Origin: Arthrobacter sp. StoSoilB5
GTDB lineage: Bacteria; Actinomycetota; Actinomycetes; Actinomycetales; Micrococcaceae
Length of the DNA stretch: 64,000 bases
Assembly (NCBI RefSeq): GCF_019977235.1
Contig: NZ_AP024646.1
Location: 3,658,001-3,722,000, forward strand
Direction of reading: 5' to 3'
Below, piece after piece: positions 8,501 to 16,755 of the stretch (positions are counted from its first letter, which is position 1; every line of letters starts with the position of its first letter). The position numbers and the translations under genes were made by a program. The notes below the pieces were generated by a model. That model was given only the letters and a program-made list of their open reading frames with translations, ran no database searches and was not told the DNA's origin.

Positions 8501-9387
8501 GTCCACCGAGGGATCCCCACTTCATTCGGATGCTCCCCAGCTCCGCATGCATTGGATATTCGCCCCACGCCGTTCCCGGCTGCGTCTACGTACATCTTCC
8601 CCCAAATTCCGCATTTGTCACTAGTAAAGTTTTGGCCGGTAGCGAGATCGATACTCTGGCCCGCCGCTGGGAGCCCTCCGCCGGCAGCAAGGGCGCCCCC
8701 CGCAGCAGCAACGGACCACTTACATTCAGCTGCGACAGGGCCTTGCTTGACCAGTTGATACTTGCCCGGCTGGACTGACTCCCCCACTTGGTACATGCCA
8801 TCGCCTACCCGTGTGCCATCGGCCCACGCTGCGATGATTTTGCCCTGCGGAGCATCTGGGCAAAGCGAGGCTGCGGCGAGCAACGCCCCGTGACCTGCGC
8901 CCTGGAAACCGCCGGGACCGCTTTCATCGCTGACCCGCGTACACAGGCGGAGGACGTCCAGCATCACAGCAAGGCCGTCATCATCGCCCGCTCCGCCCGG
9001 CGCCGCCGTCGAAATTGCCTCTGCTTCCCGAGGCGTCGGCTGGAACGGTTCCGGGCCGGTGTAGGTGACATCGCACGAGCCCATCCGTGTGTAATTTGTC
9101 GCGGCCCAGACCTCCGCCAGACTCGACAACTGGACTTCCGGCGAGGCGTCAAGACTTGTGCAGCGATAGGCGTAGCGGTCGGGTTCATCGCCCTCCCCCA
9201 ACGGTTCGCCGTCCCCTGAGGTGCTGCTGCTGGGAACCGTCGACGGCGAGTGGCTGGGTTCCGCTGTTCCGCTGGTGGTTGCTGTTGCCGACGCCGTAGT
9301 CGTTCCCGGGGTGGGTTGGGGCGACGGACCCGTGCAGGCGGCCAACAGCACCACCAGCGGCACCACGATCGGAAACAGTCTGCGCAT
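8428..9387 (-). CDS. Putative lipoprotein (319 residues) with Ser/Thr/Pro-rich linker
   Basis: The frame is open from a TTG at 9432, but ATG 9387 is preceded by GAGGTGGAGG and starts a clean lipoprotein signal (MRRLFPIVVPLVVLLAAC, Cys18), so that start is chosen. A Ser/Thr/Pro linker of about 50 residues follows, then a domain with the EVWAATNY pattern shared with the 178-residue neighbour. A C-terminal part contains GMYQVGESVQPGKYQ and several cysteines (ECKW, DKCGIWG, NACGAG), reminiscent of small secreted domains in actinobacteria. The last 65 codons lie within the left inverted repeat and overlap the next gene. Surface-anchored; function unknown. The gene sits between the two repeat arms together with its own upstream region, so it may be invertible. 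Confidence 0.7.
   Translation of the reverse strand: MRRLFPIVVPLVVLLAACTGPSPQPTPGTTTASATATTSGTAEPSHSPSTVPSSSTSGDGEPLGEGDEPDRYAYRCTSLDASPEVQLSSLAEVWAATNYTRMGSCDVTYTGPEPFQPTPREAEAISTAAPGGAGDDDGLAVMLDVLRLCTRVSDESGPGGFQGAGHGALLAAASLCPDAPQGKIIAAWADGTRVGDGMYQVGESVQPGKYQLVKQGPVAAECKWSVAAAGGALAAGGGLPAAGQSIDLATGQNFTSDKCGIWGKMYVDAAGNGVGRISNACGAGEHPNEVGIPRWTCAGAVFFSSVWQLLPSPVAQEPV
8435..8625 (-). repeat. 191-bp inverted repeat, left arm
   Basis: The reverse complement of this stretch matches 9486-9676 without gaps at about 94 percent by eye (a dozen mismatches). It codes for the C-terminus of the 319-residue lipoprotein and, in another frame, the signal peptide of the 178-residue lipoprotein. The inner boundary is at ACTAGT. 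Confidence 0.9.
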
Positions 9388-9485
9388 TGTGACCTCCACC
9401 TCAATCGTGCGGGGCTGCGTAGGCGCGGTCAAGACATTGGAACCGGCGAACGCGAGGCCAAAAAAATGCCCTGCATCAAAAAGTC

Positions 9486-9676
9486 ACTAGTGACAAATGT
9501 GGAAATTGGGGGAAGATGTACGTAGACGCAGCCGGGAACGGCGTGGGGCGAATAACCAATGCATGCGGAGCTGGGGAGCATCCGAATGAAGTGGGGATCC
9601 CTCGGTGGACACGCGCAATCGCAGTGTTCTTCAGCTTGGTTTGGCATGTCTTGCCCTCGCCGGTCGCTCAAGAACC
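9486..9676 (+). repeat. 191-bp inverted repeat, right arm, with lipoprotein remnant
   Basis: Inverted copy of 8435-8625. In the frame of the 319-residue lipoprotein it stays fully open (SDKCGNWGK through SPVAQEPLR, then stop at 9681), although no start precedes it here. In the second frame it encodes a copy of the 178-residue lipoprotein's signal peptide, with the lipobox cysteine changed to arginine (LALAGR). The whole gap between the two divergent genes (9388-9712) consists of about 100 bases of possible promoter for the 319-residue lipoprotein, this arm, and a short leader. The inner edge lies in a 12-bp palindrome, gtcactagtgac. Confidence 0.9.
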
Positions 9677-9712
9677 TCTCAGGTAGACTCCCATAGCCCG
9701 TCCCGGGGCCGA

Positions 9713-12700
9713 GTGGATCGAAGACGGCATAGCCGTACATTAACCGCCCTTCTTGCCACTGCCAGCCTCGCTGCTGCGGCGCTGACAGGAGTGCTTACCG
9801 GAGGGCCTGCCGCAGCTGACCAAGCCCGCCAGACGCTGGCTGTTGGTCTGACCAAGGCCGCAGGCGCTGTTGTGGATCCCGGTGGAAGGATCTGGGTTTC
9901 GGATGCTCGTGCCGGATTCTGCCGCGTGACCGAGGCATCAGGAGCTACACCGGGCGGCCTCGAAACAGGCACCTGCCTTGGAGGCACCTTGGCTGGACAC
10001 AAAAGGGGTCCCGCGCTGGCTGGGACTCCTGCAATGATCGATCCGTCTCCCGCCAACAACGGCAATGGTGACGAAATCGCGTTCATTCCGGATGCCGCCG
10101 TCGGAAGTTCCGAGGTAGTTCGTGCGGTCTGGAACCCCACCGCCGGGTTATTCGACTACGACAGCCAGTTGACCATCTTCGACGGCGACCTCCGCCCGAA
10201 TGCCGTCAGTGACGGCCCCGATGGCAACATCTATTTGTCGTTCGCAAATGCCCGGTCGATTGTGAAGATCGTGGATCCAACGGCTCTCCATCCCAGCATC
10301 GAATCAATAGCTTCAGTGAGCACAAGCTCCTTGAGCCTTGCTGCCACCCACCGCAACAGTGCCGGCAACGTCGTTGTTTATGTCGCTGAAACCTCGGGAC
10401 TGACCGTGTTCACGGCACCTGAGGACGGCGTACTCACCAACTTCGTACCCGCGCCTCTCTATAACGTCGGCAAGCCGACAGCCATCTACTACGACTGGCA
10501 GTCGCCCCTGGTCCTTTACACGGGAACAAGTGTGGGAACCACCACGGCCGACGCCGGCAAGGACACGGTCTCGCGCATTGACCTGAGCACTGACACCGTG
10601 AACAACCAATGGGCCCTCGGTTTCAGCAAGATTGGCGGCCTGGCAATGCGCGGCGGCAAGCTGCTGGTCATGGAAGATCCAGGTCAGCTGGATCCTGCCA
10701 AACCCGCCCAGCAGGGAAGATTGCTCTCCCTTGGTGGCGTCGTACCTTCGATCGTGAGCGGTCCGACGGCGGCAGACGGAACCCAGGCAGCCAACCCAGC
10801 GTTCACCAATGACTCCACTCCTACCTTTACGGTAGCCTCGACGCCTCCCGGCGGCGCACTTGAATGCAGCCTCCAATTGAGCACCGCAACACCTGTCTGG
10901 CAGGTGTGCACGGGTGGCACGTATACGCCAGCCACAGCCTTGGCCAACGGCGCGTACACATTCTCGGTACGTGCGGCACCGACGGGGCTTCCGGTATCCC
11001 GGTCATTCACGGTTGATCTGACCGCCCCCGCCGCTCCGGTCATCACCTCACCTACCGCTGGGGCAACAGTCAACGGTGCGCCTGTCCTGGGCGTAACCTC
11101 CGAGGCGGATACCATCCTGTCCTGCTCGGTAGATTCGACGACAACTTTCACGGCTTGCAGTAACGGGTTCGTCTTCAACCTCACTACCGCGGGCCAGCAC
11201 GTCCTTCGAGTGCGGGCGACAGACATGGCAGGCAACATCAGCACCGTGGCATCGGTGACTGTGACCGCCGACTTGACTGCACCGCAGGTGTCCATCACCT
11301 CTCCTGCAGAGGGTGCAACAGTGGGCATCTCGCCGTCGTTCACCTTTGCCTCAACGTCCACGGACGTTGCCGGGTTCAGGTGCAAGTTGGGCGCCAACGC
11401 CTTCACAGCATGCACGTCACCAAAGTCGTACACCAACCTACCCAATGGTCCTGTCACGTTCACGGTGGAAGTCCGGGACAACGCAGGGAACACGTCTACT
11501 GCTACCAGGAATGTCACAGTCTTCGCTGCCGACACAACACCGCCGGTGGTCTCTGTCGATCCTGCCGCAGGAACATACGGGCCCGGCAAAACCATCAGCC
11601 TCTCGGTCAACGAAGCAGCCACGATCTACGTCACAACCGATGGCGCGACGCCTACAACATCCAGTCCTGTCTATTCAGGGCCGATAGCGTTGACGTCGAT
11701 GACATTGAAGTATTTCGCACGGGACACCGCGGGGAACGATTCAACCGTTGCGACTCAAACGTACGTACTTGACAGCGCAGCGCCAGTTTTGACAGTTGCT
11801 CCGGCTGCCGGAGCCTACGCTTCAGGGCAGCTTGTCACGATGACTTCCAGCGAATCAGGCAGTATCTTCTACACAACGGATGGGAGCACGCCCGCTACTG
11901 CAGTCACGGGAAGCACGAAAGCATACTCGAATCCGTTCGCACTCACGGCCAACACCACAGTGAAGGGCCTTGCTGTGGACGCCTACGGAAACGCCTCAGC
12001 GATTACAACCGTTGCCTACACAATTCTGGACACCACCCCACCGGTGGTCACTGCGACACCCCCTGCGGGCAGTTACCCAGTAAACCAGCAGATCACCCTC
12101 ACGGTTAATGAAGCCGGATCCAGCATCTACTTCACAACCAACGGCACTACACCGACAGCCACAGCCGCCAATAAATACTCCACAGCCATCACGCTGACCG
12201 CCGCGATGACGTTGAAGTACTTCGCAGTGGATGCCTCCAACAATAGTTCGGCGATCGTCAGCCAGGCCTACACCGTGACAGCGCCACCAGCCAACACCTG
12301 GAAAGACTACAACGGCGACGCAAAGAACGACGTCGTTGCGCGGGACAATGGCGGCACGCTATGGCTCTATCCAGGCAACGGCACCGGCGGTTGGCTGACT
12401 CAACGTTCGTTGGGCACAGGGTGGAACACGCTGAACGCCATCGTCCCCACCAAGGACTTCAACGGTGATGGACGAAGCGACGTCCTGGCGCGCGATACCA
12501 ACGGCGTCCTCTGGCTCTACCCCGGAAATGGGGCCGGCGGGCTCCAGCCCAGGGTGCAGGCCGGCACGGCGTGGACGGGCATGACGCTCATCCTCGCGCC
12601 AGGCGACTTCAGCGGCGATGGCAAGGCCGATGTATTGGCGCGGGATTCGGCCGGCACTCTGTGGCTCTACCGTGGAAACGGCACCGGCGGCTTTGCATCC

Positions 12701-13048
12701 AGTGCCCAGGTTGGCACTGGATGGAACGCCATGACAGCGATCCTGAGTACTGGCGACTTCAACGGCGACAGCAAGACCGATGTCTTGGCCAGGGACACCT
12801 CAGGTATTCTCTGGCTGTATCCAGGGAACGGAGCCGGCGGATGGCTCAGCAGGGTCCAGGTTGGAAGCGGCTGGAGCGGGATGACCGCTATCCTGGGCCC
12901 CGGCGACTTCAACGGCGACGGCAAGAACGATGTCCTGGCACGTGATTCCGGTGGCAACCTCTTCCTGTACCCCGGCAACGGAACATCCGGATGGCTCTCC
13001 AGGAGCCAGGTCGGATGGGGCTGGGGAGGTTTCACCTCACTCCCCTAG
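9713..13048 (+). CDS. Large secreted repeat protein: NHL-like propeller, Ig-like, chitobiase-C and FG-GAP domains
   Basis: The frame is open from GTG 9605, but its first 36 codons come from the duplicated repeat arm. GTG 9713 starts a normal signal peptide (VDRRRHSRTLTALLATASL, cleavage near GGPAAADQA), giving 1111 residues. In order: an NHL/SMP-type beta-propeller (about 45-350), Ig-like modules with TSPTAGATV and TSPAEGATV openings (about 380-610), three chitobiase/hexosaminidase C-terminal-type repeats with (Y/F)xTTDGxTP motifs (about 610-890), and five FG-GAP-like units of exactly 50 residues (DFNGDGKND type). No catalytic domain is evident. This architecture suggests an extracellular adhesin or polysaccharide-binding protein. 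No sortase signal or membrane anchor is seen at the C-terminus, so it is probably released or held non-covalently. Confidence 0.8.
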   Translation: MDRRRHSRTLTALLATASLAAAALTGVLTGGPAAADQARQTLAVGLTKAAGAVVDPGGRIWVSDARAGFCRVTEASGATPGGLETGTCLGGTLAGHKRGPALAGTPAMIDPSPANNGNGDEIAFIPDAAVGSSEVVRAVWNPTAGLFDYDSQLTIFDGDLRPNAVSDGPDGNIYLSFANARSIVKIVDPTALHPSIESIASVSTSSLSLAATHRNSAGNVVVYVAETSGLTVFTAPEDGVLTNFVPAPLYNVGKPTAIYYDWQSPLVLYTGTSVGTTTADAGKDTVSRIDLSTDTVNNQWALGFSKIGGLAMRGGKLLVMEDPGQLDPAKPAQQGRLLSLGGVVPSIVSGPTAADGTQAANPAFTNDSTPTFTVASTPPGGALECSLQLSTATPVWQVCTGGTYTPATALANGAYTFSVRAAPTGLPVSRSFTVDLTAPAAPVITSPTAGATVNGAPVLGVTSEADTILSCSVDSTTTFTACSNGFVFNLTTAGQHVLRVRATDMAGNISTVASVTVTADLTAPQVSITSPAEGATVGISPSFTFASTSTDVAGFRCKLGANAFTACTSPKSYTNLPNGPVTFTVEVRDNAGNTSTATRNVTVFAADTTPPVVSVDPAAGTYGPGKTISLSVNEAATIYVTTDGATPTTSSPVYSGPIALTSMTLKYFARDTAGNDSTVATQTYVLDSAAPVLTVAPAAGAYASGQLVTMTSSESGSIFYTTDGSTPATAVTGSTKAYSNPFALTANTTVKGLAVDAYGNASAITTVAYTILDTTPPVVTATPPAGSYPVNQQITLTVNEAGSSIYFTTNGTTPTATAANKYSTAITLTAAMTLKYFAVDASNNSSAIVSQAYTVTAPPANTWKDYNGDAKNDVVARDNGGTLWLYPGNGTGGWLTQRSLGTGWNTLNAIVPTKDFNGDGRSDVLARDTNGVLWLYPGNGAGGLQPRVQAGTAWTGMTLILAPGDFSGDGKADVLARDSAGTLWLYRGNGTGGFASSAQVGTGWNAMTAILSTGDFNGDSKTDVLARDTSGILWLYPGNGAGGWLSRVQVGSGWSGMTAILGPGDFNGDGKNDVLARDSGGNLFLYPGNGTSGWLSRSQVGWGWGGFTSLP
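12305..13045 (+). repeat. Five tandem 150-bp coding repeats (FG-GAP-like)
   Basis: The motif D(Y/F)(N/S)GD begins at 12305, 12455, 12605, 12755 and 12905, an exact 150-base spacing. Each unit carries VLARD followed by a WLYPGNG-type strand. The high similarity between units suggests recent tandem expansion and makes copy-number change by recombination plausible. Confidence 0.92.
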
Positions 13049-13058
13049 GATGAAAGAC

Positions 13059-13101
13059 AAGGGGAGGGCCAGGACGACAAAAACGTCCTGGCCCTCCCCT
13101 T
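13059..13101. terminator. Strong rho-independent terminator
   Basis: Perfect 18-bp stem (13059-13076 with 13084-13101) and a seven-base loop, followed by a T run on the plus strand. It lies 11 bases after the secreted repeat protein and 18 bases from the end of the convergent glycosyltransferase gene, so it may serve both. Confidence 0.92.
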
Positions 13102-13118
13102 TTTTACCGTAGAACCAG

Positions 13119-14075
13119 CTACGAACGTTCCTTCATGGGATGCATCGTGGGGCGGTTCGGACTCGCTTGTATATCCAACTGCAGGGATACGAGCAGCATC
13201 TGAACACCCAGCACAAAGGGCACCACAGCCAACATCACCGATCCCGCAGTCGGAGATCCCACGCTTGCAGCGAGGACCCAGATCCCGGCAACGAGACCCA
13301 TGACGATGAGGGCGATACCTGCGATCAGCAGGAGAGCAACCGCTGAGAAGGACCAAACCATGTACTTCCACCAAACCCGGCGCCAGAAGCCGCCAAAGAG
13401 CATGGCCAGAAGCTCGGGGATCACCTTCCGAAGCTTGATGCTGGAAACCTCATTGCCGTAAACAGCAGGGATCGGCACATCCACAATCGGTACGTCGAGG
13501 ATGTTCAGGTGAATCAGGAGATCGTTCTCAAAGCTGTAGCGTGCGGCCACCTTGTTCATAGGAAGGCGGCGAAGAACTTCGGTCCGGATTGCGGTGTAGC
13601 CGTTCTGGGGGTCAAAGATGTGCCAGTAACCCGAAGCGAGCTTGGTCATGAATGACAGAACGATGTTGCCGAAGATACGGTAACCGGGCATACCGGCAAA
13701 AGACTCACCGGAGAAGAAGCGGTTTGCCTTCGCAAAGCCGTAGCCATCCACCACCGGATCGAGCAACTGGGGGAGGTATTCCGGATCCATCTGGGCATCG
13801 CCGGCCATGACGACGTTGATGTCGGAGCCCAGCTCCATTGCTGCTTTGTGGGCAGTCAGGACTGCCCCGCCTACGCCTTGGTTGACCTCATGCCGGATCA
13901 AGGTGACCCGACCGTCGTCGGCACGAAGGGCAGCCCCTGAGGTGTCGTCAGGGCTGCAGTCATCAACAATGACAATGTCATCGACGAAATCAGGCATCGT
14001 TTCGATGACCTGCGCGATGTGGTTCTCTTCTTTGTAGGCCGGTACTACCGCGGCAATTCGAACGCCTCGATACAT
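13119..14075 (-). CDS. Polyprenyl-phosphate glycosyltransferase (GT2, DPM1/GtrB-like) with C-terminal membrane segments
   Basis: Family 2 glycosyltransferase of 318 residues. The N-terminus has VVPAYKEENHI, then IVIVDDCSPDDT and the metal-binding MAGDAQMDP (DxQ variant), all typical of dolichol-phosphate-mannose-synthase-like enzymes that charge a polyprenyl phosphate with a hexose on the cytoplasmic face. Residues after about 230 form two to three membrane helices (ALLLIAGIALIVMGLV and VMLAVVPFVLGVQMLL), as in GtrB/ArnC-type enzymes. The ATG at 14075 lies one codon past the gtrA-like stop with an AAGGA site inside that gene. It is the last gene of a GtrA/GtrB-like module and probably supplies lipid-linked sugar to the large membrane protein at 14567. 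Confidence 0.85.
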   Translation of the reverse strand: MYRGVRIAAVVPAYKEENHIAQVIETMPDFVDDIVIVDDCSPDDTSGAALRADDGRVTLIRHEVNQGVGGAVLTAHKAAMELGSDINVVMAGDAQMDPEYLPQLLDPVVDGYGFAKANRFFSGESFAGMPGYRIFGNIVLSFMTKLASGYWHIFDPQNGYTAIRTEVLRRLPMNKVAARYSFENDLLIHLNILDVPIVDVPIPAVYGNEVSSIKLRKVIPELLAMLFGGFWRRVWWKYMVWSFSAVALLLIAGIALIVMGLVAGIWVLAASVGSPTAGSVMLAVVPFVLGVQMLLVSLQLDIQASPNRPTMHPMKERS

Positions 14076-14078
14076 CGA

Positions 14079-14564
14079 TTATCCTTCGCTGCTGTTAGGT
14101 GTGAGTTTCTGTGCTGGCGCGTCGGTGCCCGACCCGCCATCTGTCTGTTCGCTGGCGCTCTTCGGTTGCTTCTTTTGCGGGAAGATCCAGTGCTTGTAAA
14201 TGAAGTAGTTCCATCCCATGGTCACAATCGTCGCAACCACTTTACCGGCAACATATCCAGCACCGAGGAACTGGAAAAGCTCCACGATTCCCATGACAGC
14301 CACAGTGTTGAAAGCCAGGAGCCCGGAATACCTCAGCACTCCACCCAGGGCGGTTCCGCCACCGCCGAAGGCAAAGTGGCGCTGCAGGAAGTAATTGAAG
14401 AAGAAACTCCCCCAGAAGCCTGCACCCGTGGCCAACCAAAGCGGCCACCCAAACACCTGGAAACAGAGCGCCAACAGACCGAGATCCACAATGAAGCTCA
14501 GTCCGCCCACCACGAGGAAGCGGAACAAGCTGGACGAGAGGAACTTTTTGATGAATGCCTTCAT
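14079..14564 (-). CDS. GtrA-family membrane protein
   Basis: 161 residues with four predicted membrane helices and the family's usual opening (FRFLVVGGLSFIVDLGLL). A FLQRHFAF motif lies between helices two and three and a GWNYFIYKHWIF stretch ends the last helix. GtrA proteins are thought to flip polyprenyl-phosphate sugars across the cytoplasmic membrane. The C-terminal 25 residues form a polar Gln/Ser-rich tail. It lies two bases downstream of the large membrane protein and three bases upstream of the GT2 gene, so the three are surely co-transcribed. Its partner glycosyltransferase makes the likely substrate. Confidence 0.88.
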   Translation of the reverse strand: MKAFIKKFLSSSLFRFLVVGGLSFIVDLGLLALCFQVFGWPLWLATGAGFWGSFFFNYFLQRHFAFGGGGTALGGVLRYSGLLAFNTVAVMGIVELFQFLGAGYVAGKVVATIVTMGWNYFIYKHWIFPQKKQPKSASEQTDGGSGTDAPAQKLTPNSSEG

Positions 14565-14566
14565 GG

Positions 14567-16681
14567 CTAGCAGATCCTTCCAAGCGGGGCGATGCCGTCG
14601 GGGTTCCGGTTCTCGAGGATTCCCGGAACTCCACCAAGCTGGACGCGGTCCTTGGCAGCGGCCTCAAAGGCTTCCTTGCCTCCAGGCAACTGGGACCAAT
14701 CGATCCGGTACAGGGCCGCGTTTCCATCACGCACAACGAGCTTCAGGTAAGGGATGGAATCCGGATGGGTCAACCCCGCCTTGGGCTCGTCCCAGGCCCT
14801 GATCCGACCGTCAGCAATGTATACCCATTCGATACCAAGCTCCGAGGCGGCCGCCCGTACGTCGGGATCAGTCGCAAGCTCGGGAAGCTTTTGAAGGACC
14901 AGTAGCTGCCGATTCGTGGGAAGTATCTCGAAGTGTCGGATCATTGGCATCCGGTTTCCCAGTGCGTACATCCATACGGAACCATCGCAGGAATCATTCA
15001 GCACCGTGGCGTCCTGAGGGACGTACTGGTCGATTTTGCTGAGCAGATCCACTTCAGACGAGCTCAGGGTGGGTCCATCCACCTTTGTATTGATGTTGAT
15101 GCGCTCGGCGTTTTGCTTGAAATACGGGACCGCTCCGACGCCGCATGCCAACAGGACTGCCACTGCGGCCGAAGCCATGATGACGTGGTTCGGCCTGCGT
15201 CCGTCTTTGCCTTCGGATTCATGGGATTTTGCCCGACGATTGCGGAGCCGGCGGACCGCCCACTCGATTGCCTCGGCGGACTGGGCAACACCCAATCCGG
15301 CAAGCGGCACGAGGAGCATTACCAAGATACCGAAAATGCGCCATTGGTCGTCGTAGAAGGGAGCCGTCAGGTTAAGGAATCTAGGGCTGTCACTGCCCAT
15401 GGTGTAGACCGAAAGAAACGCAAAGGCCAGGACCGGGCCGAAGTACCACCACATGCGGACCCTGAAAGCAACTGCAAGGCACCCAAGGGCAACAAGAGCT
15501 GTCAGGATCGGCATTGCCATGGAGCCATGGTTCAGGAAGACAATGTTCTGGATGGCACCACTGCGATCAGTGTCCGGGGCCCACGTCATTTTGGAGACCC
15601 GCTCAGATTCCTTGAGCATCTGAGTGATAATCGGCAAGCCGATTATCATCGCCAGAACCCCTGACACTGCCAGGTAAACAGTGATACCAAGGATCCTGCC
15701 CTTACGCCGTATGAGTGCGGAGAGCAGCCAGAAGACAAGCACGGGCAGTACTACGAATGCCAGCGAGGGGTGGACGGCAATGAGCCCCACGGCGCCGAAG
15801 GCAATGCCAAGGACCCAGAACTTTTGCCGTTCCAAGGCACCCTTGACAGCCAGAAAGACGAAGGGTCCAACCAACACCATGCCCGCGAAGAACGGAATCA
15901 GCGGGCCACGCCATAGAAGGTCATAGGGGTAAACAGTGAACCAACCCGAGACTGCAGCCGCAGCGGCCACCGCAATCGGGCGGCGCGTGAGAATCATCGT
16001 CAAGGCCATGGCGCTCAGCGGCAGCTGGACAGCCATCATCACCAAGACGAAAACATTCAGGAACACCGGAATACTGACGCCACTCATCGGCCAGAACAGC
16101 GAGAGCACTGCATGGAATGCGATCGGGTAGCTACGGATGGGCGCATCAGAAATGGTGGTGTCGTAGTAGGCGAAATTGCCCGCAATGGCCGGGTCCCATT
16201 CATGATTCACCGAGATAAGCCGGATCATATTGGCGTGCCAAGGGATGTCCCAGTCCTGGTTAATGCCCAGGAGGCCTTCAGTCCCAACAAACCATGACAC
16301 CCCTGCAACGGCACCGCCGGCAAGAAGTCCGGCCAACAGGATCCACCAGGATCCGGCAAAACGATGCTTTCCGAAAATGCTGGGCTGCGTTCGGAGGGGT
16401 GCCTCGAACCTGTCAGGGAACCGGCGCTTCAGCAGAAGCCTTAAGGAGAACAGGACCGCAGCCAACACCAGCAGAACTGCGGCCACTGGAAGCAGTTGCC
16501 AGCTAAGCCCGAGGGAATTGCCCATCACGCCGATGACCGTCAGGGCACCCATGCCCAAAAGTGGTGCCACGACGGGCAGGAGGGTTCGGCGCACTCCCAG
16601 CGCTTCCCCGAGAAGCCAGCCTGGACCCCACCACAACACAACGATCAGGAGTACACACAAAAGCAGTGGGCCGATACCCAT
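14567..16681 (-). CDS. Large polytopic membrane protein, probable GT-C-like glycosyltransferase (DUF6541-like)
   Basis: A 704-residue protein with roughly twelve hydrophobic segments in the first 500 residues and a soluble C-terminal domain of about 180 residues. An extracytoplasmic loop after the early helices contains GINQDWDIPWHANMI, with acidic residues of the kind used by GT-C enzymes for catalysis. The C-terminal part includes YVPQDATVLNDSCDGSVWMY and EILPTNRQLL, a pattern I associate with uncharacterised actinobacterial membrane proteins (DUF6541). Sitting beside GtrA and a GtrB-like enzyme, it is placed where a serotype-type Gtr transferase would be, and it probably adds a sugar to a polymer outside the membrane. 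The 74 bases upstream show no gene or clear terminator. The specific sugar and acceptor are unknown. Confidence 0.65.
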   Translation of the reverse strand: MGIGPLLLCVLLIVVLWWGPGWLLGEALGVRRTLLPVVAPLLGMGALTVIGVMGNSLGLSWQLLPVAAVLLVLAAVLFSLRLLLKRRFPDRFEAPLRTQPSIFGKHRFAGSWWILLAGLLAGGAVAGVSWFVGTEGLLGINQDWDIPWHANMIRLISVNHEWDPAIAGNFAYYDTTISDAPIRSYPIAFHAVLSLFWPMSGVSIPVFLNVFVLVMMAVQLPLSAMALTMILTRRPIAVAAAAAVSGWFTVYPYDLLWRGPLIPFFAGMVLVGPFVFLAVKGALERQKFWVLGIAFGAVGLIAVHPSLAFVVLPVLVFWLLSALIRRKGRILGITVYLAVSGVLAMIIGLPIITQMLKESERVSKMTWAPDTDRSGAIQNIVFLNHGSMAMPILTALVALGCLAVAFRVRMWWYFGPVLAFAFLSVYTMGSDSPRFLNLTAPFYDDQWRIFGILVMLLVPLAGLGVAQSAEAIEWAVRRLRNRRAKSHESEGKDGRRPNHVIMASAAVAVLLACGVGAVPYFKQNAERININTKVDGPTLSSSEVDLLSKIDQYVPQDATVLNDSCDGSVWMYALGNRMPMIRHFEILPTNRQLLVLQKLPELATDPDVRAAASELGIEWVYIADGRIRAWDEPKAGLTHPDSIPYLKLVVRDGNAALYRIDWSQLPGGKEAFEAAAKDRVQLGGVPGILENRNPDGIAPLGRIC

Positions 16682-16755
16682 TCCTACGATCGCCTTTCTT
16701 AGATGCTTCCACTAGCCATCCGTTGACAGACGACTCTTGCTATTGGATGCCGGAC

